A DNA stretch of 64,000 nucleotides, from positions 124,001-188,000 of the forward strand of contig NZ_BARG01000044.1 in the NCBI RefSeq assembly GCF_000376565.1, written 5' to 3'. Each line of letters begins with the position of its first letter. Within the stretch, counting starts at the first letter, position 1. A program made the translations under genes and the position numbers. The notes below the pieces were generated by a model that searched no databases, was not told the origin of the DNA, and saw only the letters and a program-made list of their open reading frames with translations. Below are positions 17,112-26,581 of this stretch, piece by piece. The stretch is from Streptomyces hokutonensis (GTDB lineage: Bacteria; Actinomycetota; Actinomycetes; Streptomycetales; Streptomycetaceae).

Positions 17112-17510
17112 TCAGGCTTTCTTGACCACACTGGACTTGAGCTGCATCGCACCGAAACCGTCGATCCTGCAGTCGATGTCGTGGCCGTCGACCCCGTCGA
17201 CCAGCCGGATGCCGCGCACCTTGGTGCCGGCCTTGATCCCCGAGGGACTCCCCTTGACCTTGAGCGCCTTGACCACGACCACGGCGTCACCGTCCTGCAG
17301 CGCATTGCCCACCGCGTCCTTGACGACCCTCCCCCAGCCTTCGGCCGGGGGGACCCCCATCTCGCTGCGCTCGCCAGCAACGTCCCCGCCCTGTGCGCCA
17401 CTCTCGGCGGGAACCCACTCGTGGCCGCACTCCGGGCACACCACCAGGGCGTTCATCTCGTAGGTGTACTCACACGAACACTTCGGACAAGCAGGAAGGT
17501 TCTCGATCAT
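17112..17510 (-). CDS. phnA: PhnA/YjdM-type zinc-ribbon protein with repeat insertion
   Basis: 132 residues from ATG ([11 protein letters not shown]). A zinc ribbon ([11 protein letters not shown] and [10 protein letters not shown]) is followed by the PhnA C-terminal domain ([25 protein letters not shown]-like strand, [12 protein letters not shown]). The name comes from the alkylphosphonate locus but the protein is not needed for phosphonate breakdown. Between the two domains lies an unusual linker, [16 protein letters not shown], encoded by a dispersed Streptomyces repeat that has entered in frame. Confidence 0.88.
   Translation of the reverse strand: MIENLPACPKCSCEYTYEMNALVVCPECGHEWVPAESGAQGGDVAGERSEMGVPPAEGWGRVVKDAVGNALQDGDAVVVVKALKVKGSPSGIKAGTKVRGIRLVDGVDGHDIDCRIDGFGAMQLKSSVVKKA
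17328..17380. repeat. Dispersed hairpin-forming repeat inside phnA
   Basis: The segment contains CCCCCAGCCTTCGGCCGGGG followed by GGACCCCCATCTCGCTGCGC. This G/C-rich hairpin sequence is found many times in intergenic DNA of Streptomyces genomes. Here it reads through in the phnA frame without a stop, adding about 17 residues to the interdomain linker. Confidence 0.6.
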
Positions 17511-17805
17511 CCGCTCAGGGTATCCGGCGCGGGCTTCCGGCCCGGGGGTGAGGCCACAGCCCCCACCCAGCGCCGGGACATGCTATTGCGGCTGCGGGAG
17601 GACGAGACGTTGACGGGCGATCAACTCGTCCGTGCTCGACTTCGCCCGCATGCATCCTCCCAGGCCGCAGACCCACAGTGATCGTCCCACGTGCATTCCC
17701 ACGATCAGTACTGCACCTGTCGTTGATTTGAGACTTATACAGTAGGATGCCAAGGGCCCCCGCGTCGGCCGTCGGTGCGAAGCGCACAAGTTCACGGTGG
17801 CAGGC
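17511..17805. other. Non-coding stretch at the distal end of the recombinase pair
   Basis: No gene supported. It includes an AT-rich patch (TTGATTTGAGACTTATACAG, about 17721-17741) near the end of the second recombinase and may contain one terminus of the inserted element. A partly similar inverted sequence (CCTGCATAAACAG) lies near 21589 just outside the first recombinase. Confidence 0.3.
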
Positions 17806-20268
17806 TCATATGGACGATTCCTCCGTATCGCTGATGCCAGCGGCGAGTTGGCCGATCGAGGGGACCCCAAGGAATACAGGTGAGTCTCTTCGCTCCTGCC
17901 TAGAAAAGAGCTGTGCGATCTTCTCTTCTGCGGCTGCAAGGCTGACCGAGAGCCCTTCGACTTCACCCAACCACCCTTCCCTCTCAGCCTCAGCGATTCT
18001 TTCGCGGAGGTTGTCACGGATCTCTTCGAACCTGGGTCTATCGCTCGGTCCGACGATGAGAACAGGGCAGCGGACGCACGCATGCTCATGAGCGCAGTCT
18101 GTCCCGTAAGCCCGCCCGCATTCTCCGAGTGCCAGTTTCCTTTTCTGCCAGTGTCCAAGAAACTCGTCCCATTCCTGCGAGGTGATCGTGCGGTACTCTT
18201 CAGTCGGCCTGGTCTGGCGACGTCTGGCGATAAACGCACGGTGTGCCTCAATGGCGTCAGACGGGTAGATGGCGGCGTATCCCATTGTGGTGTTGATGCT
18301 CTCGTGGCCCGCGATGATTTGGGCAATGTGCGGGGGCAGGCCATTGAGGATGGCATCGGTGATGAAGATCCTTCGGAAGTCGTGCGGCTGGAAGTGCAAC
18401 GGCTCGCCATCCTTGCCGAGGAGACCGGAGGCTTCTAGCGTGTCGTTCAAGGCTGTTCGGAGAAAGGCGCCTGAGACGGGGCGGCGCTCTCCGCTGACGG
18501 GCCATTGATAGAGGACCGGCATCGGTGGATTCCAGGTCCTCTCGTGTATGTCGTAGGTGGGGATGGCCGGAATCTGGCCGTCGGACTGCCGGACGCGGGT
18601 GACGAGCGCGCTGAGAACGTCGGCGAGTTCGGGGTTGATGAGTAGCAGGCGTTCTTTCTCCGTCTTGGAGGGGGCGATCTGCAGTAGAGGGACGATTTCT
18701 CCGGTGGTGGGCAGTGTGTAGCGGATGATGCTGTGGTGGCTGAGTTCCAGAAGCTCCTCAGCCCTGATGCCTGTATTGCGGAGGATTTCGATGGTTGCCC
18801 AGGCGAAGAAAGCCTGCTTCTCTTCTGCGCGGGGGCTTCGGCGTTTCCCGTGTGCGTCCCAGACATGCCCCGGCCGCCGGTCAGCCCGCCGGGAGGTCTG
18901 AGGCAAGGTGAAGGTCTCGCCGAGAACGGTGACCGCAGTGCCCAACGGCGCGGCGTCGACAGCATCGAGACGGGCTGTGGCCTCTTTGAGGCGGCGATCA
19001 GCGACGCGAACGAGCAGTGGCAGGACGGGCAGACGCTCACGCGTGCGCCGGTCTGATCTGGATTTCTGCTCCCGCTCCATCTTTCTGGCGCCGCAGTCGC
19101 CTTCGCTGATCGGGCTCGGAGCGGCCCACGGGCCCCACCGCTCGGGCTCATCAAGGGCCCATTCAGCGATGTCGAGGTAAAACGCCCGCACGTTCATCTT
19201 CACGGCTGCCGCGCTGGCCCGTGGCGCGGTGATCTCGGCTGTGGTGCCGTCCGGCTGACGCCGCCGGACGGTCTTCACGGCGATGCGGGTCTTCCACGCC
19301 TCGCTCACCTCGCTCGGCAGCCGCAGGCTGTCGACACCGGGGTGGTGGCGTTCCAGGTCAGCCCAGAACAGGCCCACCAGATGGTTGGCCAGGACCAACA
19401 GGGTGGTGTAGTCGAGTGAGGGTTGGCGTTCGGTGAGGTAGTCGACGAGGAGGTCGCGGACTGGTCTGCAACGTAAGGGGAAGCGGTCGACGAGACTTGC
19501 GGGAGCGACCTGTCCGCTCCGGGCCGGGAGGTTCTGCAGCGTGGCCGGGGCGTCTGAAGGGAACTGGTCACGGGCGCGCAGCCACGTGTAGGCGCGCAGG
19601 ACAGGACCATTCTGGGCGTTTTGGATTGCCTTGATCTGTAGGAGTGTGAGCAGGTCGCCCACCACGATGTCATCGACGCCGCCGCCGTGAGACGCGACGA
19701 TCAAGGCGATGACTTTCAGCGCCTCCGAGGCCGGAGAGGTAGCCAACTCACCCGAGGGGATCTGAGCCGACAGGCGCGCGAAGCCGTCAGGATCACGCGC
19801 TGCAGCGATGGCGGGCCGAAGCTGGCGCGACGAGTTGGGAGAAAGCCACTGCAGGCTAGGCCGGATGACGTCCGCGCTGATCAGAGCCAACATGCCGGAG
19901 GGAGCGGCATCCTGGCGAGGCTTCCTCCCCTCACCGAGGCGCCAGGCCATGAGCGCCTCGCTCCAGCCGGCATAGGCGTCAGCGGCGGGGCTGGCTTCCC
20001 ACCGCTGTTGCCAAGTGTCGCCAGGAAAAGTCTCCAGCCAGTCCAGTAGCATCCTGGCGCCGCCCATCCGCACGGACTGAGCACTGTCGGTCGTAGCTCT
20101 GAAGGGCCGCCGTTGCAGTCGGTCGACAACGGCCTCCCGGGAAAGCCGAGTTGCCCGCCATGATGCTGCTCGGAGGCGCGGAGGGAAGGCTCGTAGCAGG
20201 GCCGCGGCCTCTTCTCCTCGCAGATTGGTTACCGCCTCGGCAACCGGTGCGACCAGGAGGTTCGTCAT
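17806..20268 (-). CDS. Large tyrosine recombinase, TnpB-like second member of pair
   Basis: 820 residues from ATG (MTNLLVAPVAEAV), overlapping the first recombinase stop by ATGA. The C-terminal catalytic domain has Arg in NTGIRAEELLEL, the HxxR box in PHDFRRIFITDAI, His in AGHESINTTMGY and the nucleophile Tyr shortly after. A cysteine cluster (GTDCAHEHACVRCP) follows. Size and order match TnpB of Tn554-type systems, where TnpA and TnpB act together. No TnpC-like third gene was found downstream. Confidence 0.85.
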   Translation of the reverse strand: MTNLLVAPVAEAVTNLRGEEAAALLRAFPPRLRAASWRATRLSREAVVDRLQRRPFRATTDSAQSVRMGGARMLLDWLETFPGDTWQQRWEASPAADAYAGWSEALMAWRLGEGRKPRQDAAPSGMLALISADVIRPSLQWLSPNSSRQLRPAIAAARDPDGFARLSAQIPSGELATSPASEALKVIALIVASHGGGVDDIVVGDLLTLLQIKAIQNAQNGPVLRAYTWLRARDQFPSDAPATLQNLPARSGQVAPASLVDRFPLRCRPVRDLLVDYLTERQPSLDYTTLLVLANHLVGLFWADLERHHPGVDSLRLPSEVSEAWKTRIAVKTVRRRQPDGTTAEITAPRASAAAVKMNVRAFYLDIAEWALDEPERWGPWAAPSPISEGDCGARKMEREQKSRSDRRTRERLPVLPLLVRVADRRLKEATARLDAVDAAPLGTAVTVLGETFTLPQTSRRADRRPGHVWDAHGKRRSPRAEEKQAFFAWATIEILRNTGIRAEELLELSHHSIIRYTLPTTGEIVPLLQIAPSKTEKERLLLINPELADVLSALVTRVRQSDGQIPAIPTYDIHERTWNPPMPVLYQWPVSGERRPVSGAFLRTALNDTLEASGLLGKDGEPLHFQPHDFRRIFITDAILNGLPPHIAQIIAGHESINTTMGYAAIYPSDAIEAHRAFIARRRQTRPTEEYRTITSQEWDEFLGHWQKRKLALGECGRAYGTDCAHEHACVRCPVLIVGPSDRPRFEEIRDNLRERIAEAEREGWLGEVEGLSVSLAAAEEKIAQLFSRQERRDSPVFLGVPSIGQLAAGISDTEESSI

Positions 20269-21560
20269 CGGAGCGGACCTCCGAACAGGATGTTGAGGGA
20301 GTCGGGGCTGTAGGCCGGCGAGAGCGGGGCCGGTGGCGGATTGTCGCGCTGTTGCTGCTGTCGACCGTGGTGAGCAAGACCTGCGGCAATGACGCCGTCC
20401 CTGGTGGGACGATTGTAGATGTCCAGGGTGGAGAGGTGTTTGTGGCCAAGGATGTGCTGGACGTAGGCCGGCGGCATCGCCGGATCGTCGAGCATCAAGA
20501 ACGCCGCGGTGTGCCTCAGGTCGTGAAGCGTCCAGTTGGAGCCGAGGATCTGGTTGGCGCGGTTGAACATGGCGCGGGCCGCGTCGTAGCTCAGTGGCCG
20601 CCAGGGGCGGCGCAGAGTCCACCAAAGCCGCTGCTTGCGTCCGCGGGGAACTCCCTTGTGCCAGGCTTCTTCCTGGTAGAGCCGTAGCCAGACGAACGCG
20701 TCAGGTGTCGCGGGCAGTTCCTGGTACTCGCGAGTGCCCTTGCGAATCACCCCAATGGTCTGCCGGCCGACGACCGCGTCGTCCTGGGATGAGGTGAGCA
20801 GTTCTTCGGCACGGGCCCCAGTAGCGACCCAGAAGGCGAGCAGAGCCCGATCGCGGTGCGACCGTAAGCTGGTAAAGACCTCGGTGTACTTGTCATCGGG
20901 AATCCGGCGCGGAACCCGCTGCACGACAGTGGGACGATAAAGGCCGACGCGCTGGCGCTGATACTCGCGCTCCGGATTGTGATGAGACTGAGCACGCCCG
21001 GAGCGACGGCTGCGGACCAGGGGGAAGGGATTGACCAACAGCGCGCCGGTGTTGCACTCCAGGTGAAAGTCGTAGAACGTGCGCAGGACCGTCTCACAGT
21101 GTGCCCGCGTGCTCGCCGCGTACTTCGTGCCAACCGTCGGCTTCCCCGTCACCGGGTTCGGAGTTCCTGGCGCCGACCCGCCGCTCGGGCGTTGGAGAGA
21201 AGAAGACTCGGCAGGCCCCTTACCGCGGTGGCGCCAGTGGGGGCGTATGGGCTTGTCCACCAGTTGCATCCACAGCGTGAAGTCCCGGGCGTCCCTACGT
21301 ACCGCGCGATCCCAGCGAATGCCTAATGACCACAAGAACCGCCACCACCTCAGCAGGTCCATTCCATACGAACGCACCGTCAGCGGAGAGCTGTCGGCCG
21401 CCATCAGCTCCTTGAAGTACACCGTCACCGGTTCCACCGGGGATCCGTGCACATCCAACATCCGGTACGGCTCCCAGGGATCCTCGGTCCTCAGCAACCG
21501 GCCGATCTCGGGCAGGACAAAGCTCTTCAGATCCCTTTCAGGACCATTCCGCTGGCGCAT
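20265..21560 (-). CDS. Tyrosine recombinase, TnpA-like first member of pair
   Basis: 431 residues. The N-terminal core-binding region (TVRSYGMDLLRWWRFLWSLG) precedes a catalytic domain with Arg in WVATGARAEELL, LHDLRHTAAFLML, and LGHKHLSTLDIYNRP supplying His and Tyr; all key residues are present. It starts 56 bases from the abrupt end of a truncated methyltransferase, which suggests that this side of the element is its insertion junction. Confidence 0.88.
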   Translation of the reverse strand: MRQRNGPERDLKSFVLPEIGRLLRTEDPWEPYRMLDVHGSPVEPVTVYFKELMAADSSPLTVRSYGMDLLRWWRFLWSLGIRWDRAVRRDARDFTLWMQLVDKPIRPHWRHRGKGPAESSSLQRPSGGSAPGTPNPVTGKPTVGTKYAASTRAHCETVLRTFYDFHLECNTGALLVNPFPLVRSRRSGRAQSHHNPEREYQRQRVGLYRPTVVQRVPRRIPDDKYTEVFTSLRSHRDRALLAFWVATGARAEELLTSSQDDAVVGRQTIGVIRKGTREYQELPATPDAFVWLRLYQEEAWHKGVPRGRKQRLWWTLRRPWRPLSYDAARAMFNRANQILGSNWTLHDLRHTAAFLMLDDPAMPPAYVQHILGHKHLSTLDIYNRPTRDGVIAAGLAHHGRQQQQRDNPPPAPLSPAYSPDSLNILFGGPLR

Positions 21561-21615
21561 GACGGGAAGCTAGCAGAACAGCATCTGACCTGCATAAACA
21601 GCGAAGTTGGTTCGG

Positions 21616-22179
21616 TCAACACACCCACATCTCGACCGTGAGTTGGCCGCCGCCGGCCAGCGGCAGAATCTCGGGCCGCGCAGCGACGGTCGTCGAGGGG
21701 CCGACACCGTCGGAGTTGGTGTGCAGGACGGAGAAGACCAGGCGCCCTCCGGGTGCCAGGGCTGCGGCGAGGGCGGGCAGCAGCCGCCAGGGGTCGACGT
21801 AGGCGAAGCCGTGGATGGAGTAGATGACGTCGTACTGCTCGCACTGCCGGAGGTGCTCGACGGCGTCGCCGAGGATCAGGTTCAGGCCGGGCTGCGAACC
21901 GTAGCGAGCGGTCGCGCGCTGGTGCTGCGTCGTGGAGACGTCGACGGCGTCGACCAGAGCGCCGTGCTCGCGCGCGAGGTATGCGGCGTACTTGCCCAGG
22001 CCCGAGCCGAGGTCCAGTACCCGGCGGCCGGTGACATCGCCGAGGACCTCGACGCCGGGACCGGTCGGCCAGAATCCCCAGGTGAGACGGTCGACCTCGG
22101 CGACGGCGGTGGCTCTTTCGAGGTGGCGCGTCCCGTACGCCGTCCAGGCCGTCACGTTGGCCAGTTCCTCGCCGTTCAT
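21616..22179 (-). CDS. SAM-dependent methyltransferase, probably truncated at C-terminus
   Basis: 187 residues from ATG with GGAGAG six bases upstream. Class I fold: RVLDLGSGLGKYAAYLAREHG (motif I), LVDAVDVS, and YDVIYSIHGFAYVDPW. It ends abruptly at LTVEMWVC, before the last strands expected of relatives (usually 240-280 residues). The stop lies next to the recombinase pair, so insertion probably cut the gene. It closely resembles the protein at 28298, which is shortened at nearly the same depth. Confidence 0.8.
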   Translation of the reverse strand: MNGEELANVTAWTAYGTRHLERATAVAEVDRLTWGFWPTGPGVEVLGDVTGRRVLDLGSGLGKYAAYLAREHGALVDAVDVSTTQHQRATARYGSQPGLNLILGDAVEHLRQCEQYDVIYSIHGFAYVDPWRLLPALAAALAPGGRLVFSVLHTNSDGVGPSTTVAARPEILPLAGGGQLTVEMWVC

Positions 22180-22325
22180 CTGCACTCTCCGTTTCCGACG
22201 TGGTCGAGCTGGTGCTACGGTTACCGGCTGCCTGGGCCGTTGTGGGCGAGTCCTGGTTGGGCCGGCCGGGATGGAGAACGCGGGGCCAACTCCTGAGCCG
22301 GGGCTGGGTATGTGATCCGATCCGC

Positions 22326-24659
22326 TCAGGAGCCCTCGGTGTTCCAGGTGAAGACGAGGCGGCTGTGCGGCTTGTCCAGCACATGCCCGGCGGGCAGCTC
22401 TCGGTCGGCGGTGCCTGCGGGGAACACGGCCAGTTCGGGGTAGCCGGTGCCACGAAGCTGCTGGTCCCACGAGCGCACCGCGGCGGCGAGCTGTTCGGCG
22501 AGGCGGGTGCCGTCGGGGCCGTAGGCGTGGGCGATGAACTCGGCCCGTCCCTCGTCGGAGCTTGCGGTGCCGGTGACCGGGGTGTGGGTGAGGTAGGCCA
22601 GGGAACCGCCACCGAGCACGGCGGCTGCGTCGGCCCCACGGGGCACGGCAGCGATGGCGGTGTCCCGGGCACGGTCGAGCGCGAGGCGGCAGAAGCCGGG
22701 CAGGGTGGTGGCGAGGTAGAGCTGCAGTGTTTCGAAGGATTCCATGGGTGCGACGGTCACGCCGGTGGGCAGTTCGTGCCGTGCACCGTGCAGTGCGTCC
22801 TCGATGCCGGACACGTCGGCCGGTTCGCCGTCCTCGAAGCGCAGTTGCAGCTCCCCGCCGCGCAGGTCGGCGACCGGGGTGGTGCGGGATGCACTGCCGA
22901 GGTCCCGTACGAACCCGCAGAACGTGAAGCCGCGGGCATGCAGCACGTCGCCGTGCTTCTGGAGGGTGATGGCGCGGGTATAGCCGTGGATCTCCAACGG
23001 CACTACCAGGTACCGGCCTTGGGCGAGCTGTTCGCGCCAGGAGGGGGCGATGTCCCAGCAGTTGTGGGTGATGACGCAGCCGTCGAACCCGGCGGCCGGA
23101 ACGTGGCCGGGGGCGCCGAGGTGTCCGTCGCCGAGGAGCGCGGTGACCCGGCCGCTGCCGGCCTCGGCGGTGAACCGGCGGGTGCGCGCGACGACGTACG
23201 GGTCGATGTCGACACTCACCACCCGGCCGCCCCCGCCAACGACGTGGGCGAGGAGTTCGGCGTTATAGCCGCCCGATCCCACCTCGCACACCGTCATCCC
23301 CGGCTCCAGACGGAGGCTTTCGATCATGTCGGCCTGGAGCCAGGCGGCGGACACCGAGCTGGTGGCCTGCTCCTCGTCGTCGCGGCGCGTGACGACGGCA
23401 AGGTCGTCGTCGTACGCCGTGGCCAGGGGGCTCTCGGGCGTGAACCGGTGACGGGGCACCGCCCGCAGGGCCGCCCGGACCGCGTTCGAAGGCGCCCATC
23501 CGCCGACGATGACCCTCGCGGTCATGTCCAGCCGTAGCCTCACTGCCTGGGGCGGTTCGCCGTCCACGCGCGGGTGGATGATCGCGTGCTGGTAGGCGTG
23601 CATGGGCGGCAGACCGGGGAGGACGCCGGGCCAGACGGCATCCAGCGCCTGCGCCGACGGGGCGAAGATCCGGTCGAGGTGGGCCAGGGTGTGCAGGGGA
23701 TGCCACTCCCACCGTGTGAACTTGTCCGGCTCGCGGCAGGCGAGCGTGCCGGAATGGGCGGTGACGCGGACCACGGCGGTCAGGCGGGAGATGCCCCGGT
23801 TGTCGTCCCAGAGCATGCTCAGCACATGCGCGTCGGCGGGGTCGGCGATAAGGCCGGTCTCCTCGGCCAGTTCACGCACCGCCGTCTGCTCGAACGGCTC
23901 GGACCCCTCCGTGCGCCCGCCCGGCAGTTCCCACATCCCGCTGGTGGAACGACCCAGGAGGACCCGGCCGTGGGCGTCGGTCACGACCGCGCAAGCGCCG
24001 GTCACCGCGTGCACGGAAGGCCGGTCCTTCTCCGCCAAGGCAATCTGGTTGAGGCGCGGGCCGCGCAGGACCATCATGGCGAGCCCGTCCGCGTCGAACC
24101 GCTGGACTCGTTCCCAGCTGGCACTGAGCAAGCTGATCTCGTCTTCCGCCAAGGCGATGTCCCGCTTCTCGGTAGGGGTGTTCGCGGCGAGCGGGGCGAT
24201 CACGACGATCGCGCCGCCCTCGCGCAGCCGGCGTCCGAGATCGTGCATGACCCGGGTGCGGTCGCTGAGGAACGCGTACGCGAGCCGGATCGTGATCAGG
24301 TCGTAGGTGTTGTCCTCCAAGGCGGCGAGGTCGTCGCGTTCGACGTCGAGCCGGAGCCAGCGCACACCGGCCGGACCGCTGCCTTGGGCGTGTCCGAGGG
24401 CGCTGTCGGCCCAGTCCACGGCGTCGACCGTGTAACCCGTCGATGCCAGGTGGAGGGCCAACTCGCCGGTGCCGCAGCCGACTTCCAGGGCGCGACCACC
24501 GTCGCCGGGGGCTGGTACGTGTTCGGCCAGCAGTGCCCGTTCCGTGTCTCCGAGGGGGCGGAAGCGTCGTCCCTCGGCGTAGTGCGTGTCCCACTCGCCC
24601 TGCTGTGTGTATCCCAACGGGGTTGCTCCTTCTGGCGGTTCGGGTGACGGGTGGGTCAT
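22326..24659 (-). CDS. Triple fusion: methyltransferase, NUDIX hydrolase, isoaspartyl-type methyltransferase
   Basis: 777 residues in one uninterrupted frame. Residues 50-205 are a class I methyltransferase (ALEVGCGTGELALHLA, TIRLAYAFLSDRTR). Residues 215-345 are a NUDIX domain whose box GGRTEGSEPFEQTAV plus RELAEETGL fits the consensus exactly. Residues 378-777 are a protein-L-isoaspartate O-methyltransferase homologue (VCEVGSGGYNAELLAHV) with the long C-terminal domain of 'methyltransferase, FxLD system' proteins linked to lanthipeptides. ATG overlaps the ABC stop (ATGA); a TTG at 24617 has a better site (AGAAGGAG). The substrate is unknown. Confidence 0.85.
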   Translation of the reverse strand: MTHPSPEPPEGATPLGYTQQGEWDTHYAEGRRFRPLGDTERALLAEHVPAPGDGGRALEVGCGTGELALHLASTGYTVDAVDWADSALGHAQGSGPAGVRWLRLDVERDDLAALEDNTYDLITIRLAYAFLSDRTRVMHDLGRRLREGGAIVVIAPLAANTPTEKRDIALAEDEISLLSASWERVQRFDADGLAMMVLRGPRLNQIALAEKDRPSVHAVTGACAVVTDAHGRVLLGRSTSGMWELPGGRTEGSEPFEQTAVRELAEETGLIADPADAHVLSMLWDDNRGISRLTAVVRVTAHSGTLACREPDKFTRWEWHPLHTLAHLDRIFAPSAQALDAVWPGVLPGLPPMHAYQHAIIHPRVDGEPPQAVRLRLDMTARVIVGGWAPSNAVRAALRAVPRHRFTPESPLATAYDDDLAVVTRRDDEEQATSSVSAAWLQADMIESLRLEPGMTVCEVGSGGYNAELLAHVVGGGGRVVSVDIDPYVVARTRRFTAEAGSGRVTALLGDGHLGAPGHVPAAGFDGCVITHNCWDIAPSWREQLAQGRYLVVPLEIHGYTRAITLQKHGDVLHARGFTFCGFVRDLGSASRTTPVADLRGGELQLRFEDGEPADVSGIEDALHGARHELPTGVTVAPMESFETLQLYLATTLPGFCRLALDRARDTAIAAVPRGADAAAVLGGGSLAYLTHTPVTGTASSDEGRAEFIAHAYGPDGTRLAEQLAAAVRSWDQQLRGTGYPELAVFPAGTADRELPAGHVLDKPHSRLVFTWNTEGS

Positions 24660-26581
24660 CGGTCGGTGGACAGGGCGAGGAGTTCGGCGAACAGACCGCC
24701 GCCGTGGGCGAGTTGGTCGTAGGTGCCCTGCTCGGCGATCCGGCCGCGCGTCATGACGATGATCGTGTCGGCGATCTGGGTGTTGATTAGCTGGTGGGTG
24801 ACCACGATCGTCATGCGGCTGGCGGCGATCGACTTGATCTGTTCGAGGATGGCGTGCTCCCCGCGGGCGTCCATCTGGCTGGTCGGCTCGTCCAGGATCA
24901 GCAGCTCCGGCTGCCGGTACAGGGCCCGCGCGCACGCCAGGCGCTGCCACTGCCCGCCCGAGAGCTCGGTTCCGCCCCAGAACTCCCGCGCCAGCAGGGT
25001 GTCCAGGCCGTTTGGCAGTTCCTCGACGGCCTCTAGCAGGCCGACGGCTTCCAGTGCCTGCCACACCAAGTCGTCGTCGAAGGTGCGGGGTTGGCCGAGG
25101 GTGACGTTGTCGCGGACGTTCAGCGGCCACTGCGCGAAGTTCTGCGGCACGAGTCCGGAGCGTTCCCACAGTCTGTCCGGGTCGAGACCGGTGAGGTCGT
25201 GGCCGTTCCAGCGGACGGTGCCCTTGTCTGCGAGGAAGATGCCCGCGAGGAGTCGGGTCAGCGTGGACTTTCCGGAGCCGTTCTCGCCGACCACGGCGAG
25301 GATCTCCCCGCGGCGCACCGTCAGCGACACTCCGGCCACGGCCGGGGTCTCCTTGCCGGGGTAGCGGTAGACGGCCTCGTCGAGGCGGATCTCCTCCACC
25401 GGCCCGGCCAGAGCCAACTCGCCGCGTTTCGGGGCACGTTCGGCGGCGAAGGCGAGGAAGGCTTCCATGTCCGCGAGGTAGAGGGCGGTGTGGAACATGG
25501 CGGCGCCGTAGATGACGAGCTGGCTCAGGGCGGCGAGCGTGGTCTGCACGGCGACGACCGCAGTCGCGGCGATCGCCGGCTCGATGCGCCCGGTGGCGGC
25601 CAGCCAGGCGAGCGCGGCCCAGGTGACGGTGAGGAAGACACCGCCGATCGCGGAACTGGCCAGCACGACCCGCAGCGTCCTCGGCGCCATCGACAGGGTG
25701 CGCCGGTCGATGCGTTCGGAGATCGTACGGTGCCAGAACCCCAGGTAGGGGACCATGCCGTTGGCGCGGATCTCGTCGGTGAACTTCGGGCTGGTCACCC
25801 AACCCCGCATGTTCTGGCGGACGTTGCGGTCTCCGACATTGGCGTAATGCGTCTCGTAGTTGATGCGCGCGTGCAGGATCGCACCCACGGCGGCGGGTAC
25901 GACGGCGAGCAGGAGTAGCGGCAGCATCAGCGGGTTCAGCACCAGGAGCACCCCGCTCGCGGTGACCATGCGGGCCACGGCTGCGGCGAAGCGGGTGGCG
26001 TCCTGCACCATCACATGGCCACGGACCACCCCCATCTCCGCGGCCTCCTGGCGGTCCGCGAAGCCGTCCTCGGCCCGGGCTGCGGCCTCCACCCGGCACA
26101 CCGCCTCGACGAGCGCGCTGTCCGCCTCCGTGGTCAGCCGGGGTGTGATCCGCCCGTCCGCGTACGCGGAGAACGCGCTCGCGATCCGGCCGGCTGCCGC
26201 GGCGATGGCGATGCCCAGCAGCGCGGGCAGCGCCTGGTGCAGCCGTTCGGCCACTGGCCCGGCGGCCAGGATCGGCTGCATGGCGTGCCGGGTGTAGGTC
26301 AGCAGCAGGCCGGCAGCTACGGCGGTCAGTACCGTGCAGGCGGCCAGCAGCAGGACCGCGGACCGGTCGGTGGCCCACGCCATCCGCGCGGTCTGGCCCA
26401 GCACCCGAGGCAGCCGGGCGCACATCTGCCCGAACGACGCCTCGTCCAGAGGGTTCTTGGCATACCGGCCCTCGTAGCGGATCTCCGCCGGCGCCGGCGG
26501 CGGCACGGCCGCCCGCGCACCGCGGCCAGGCGGTCCGGCGTTGGGCGGGGTGTTCTGGGCGGGGACGAGATTGCGGTTCAC
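24656..26581 (-). CDS. ABC exporter half-transporter (TMD-NBD)
   Basis: 641 residues. GTG start overlaps the NUDIX stop (GTGA). About six membrane helices (residues 70-340, e.g. AVLLLAACTVLTAVAAGLLL) precede the ATPase: Walker A VGENGSGKSTLTRLL, signature LSGGQWQRLACARAL, Walker B LLILDEPTSQMD, switch His in VVTHQL. As a homodimer it would export a small molecule or peptide. It is tightly coupled to the triple fusion downstream and NUDIX upstream, suggesting one modification-and-export operon. Confidence 0.93.
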   Translation of the reverse strand: MNRNLVPAQNTPPNAGPPGRGARAAVPPPAPAEIRYEGRYAKNPLDEASFGQMCARLPRVLGQTARMAWATDRSAVLLLAACTVLTAVAAGLLLTYTRHAMQPILAAGPVAERLHQALPALLGIAIAAAAGRIASAFSAYADGRITPRLTTEADSALVEAVCRVEAAARAEDGFADRQEAAEMGVVRGHVMVQDATRFAAAVARMVTASGVLLVLNPLMLPLLLLAVVPAAVGAILHARINYETHYANVGDRNVRQNMRGWVTSPKFTDEIRANGMVPYLGFWHRTISERIDRRTLSMAPRTLRVVLASSAIGGVFLTVTWAALAWLAATGRIEPAIAATAVVAVQTTLAALSQLVIYGAAMFHTALYLADMEAFLAFAAERAPKRGELALAGPVEEIRLDEAVYRYPGKETPAVAGVSLTVRRGEILAVVGENGSGKSTLTRLLAGIFLADKGTVRWNGHDLTGLDPDRLWERSGLVPQNFAQWPLNVRDNVTLGQPRTFDDDLVWQALEAVGLLEAVEELPNGLDTLLAREFWGGTELSGGQWQRLACARALYRQPELLILDEPTSQMDARGEHAILEQIKSIAASRMTIVVTHQLINTQIADTIIVMTRGRIAEQGTYDQLAHGGGLFAELLALSTDR

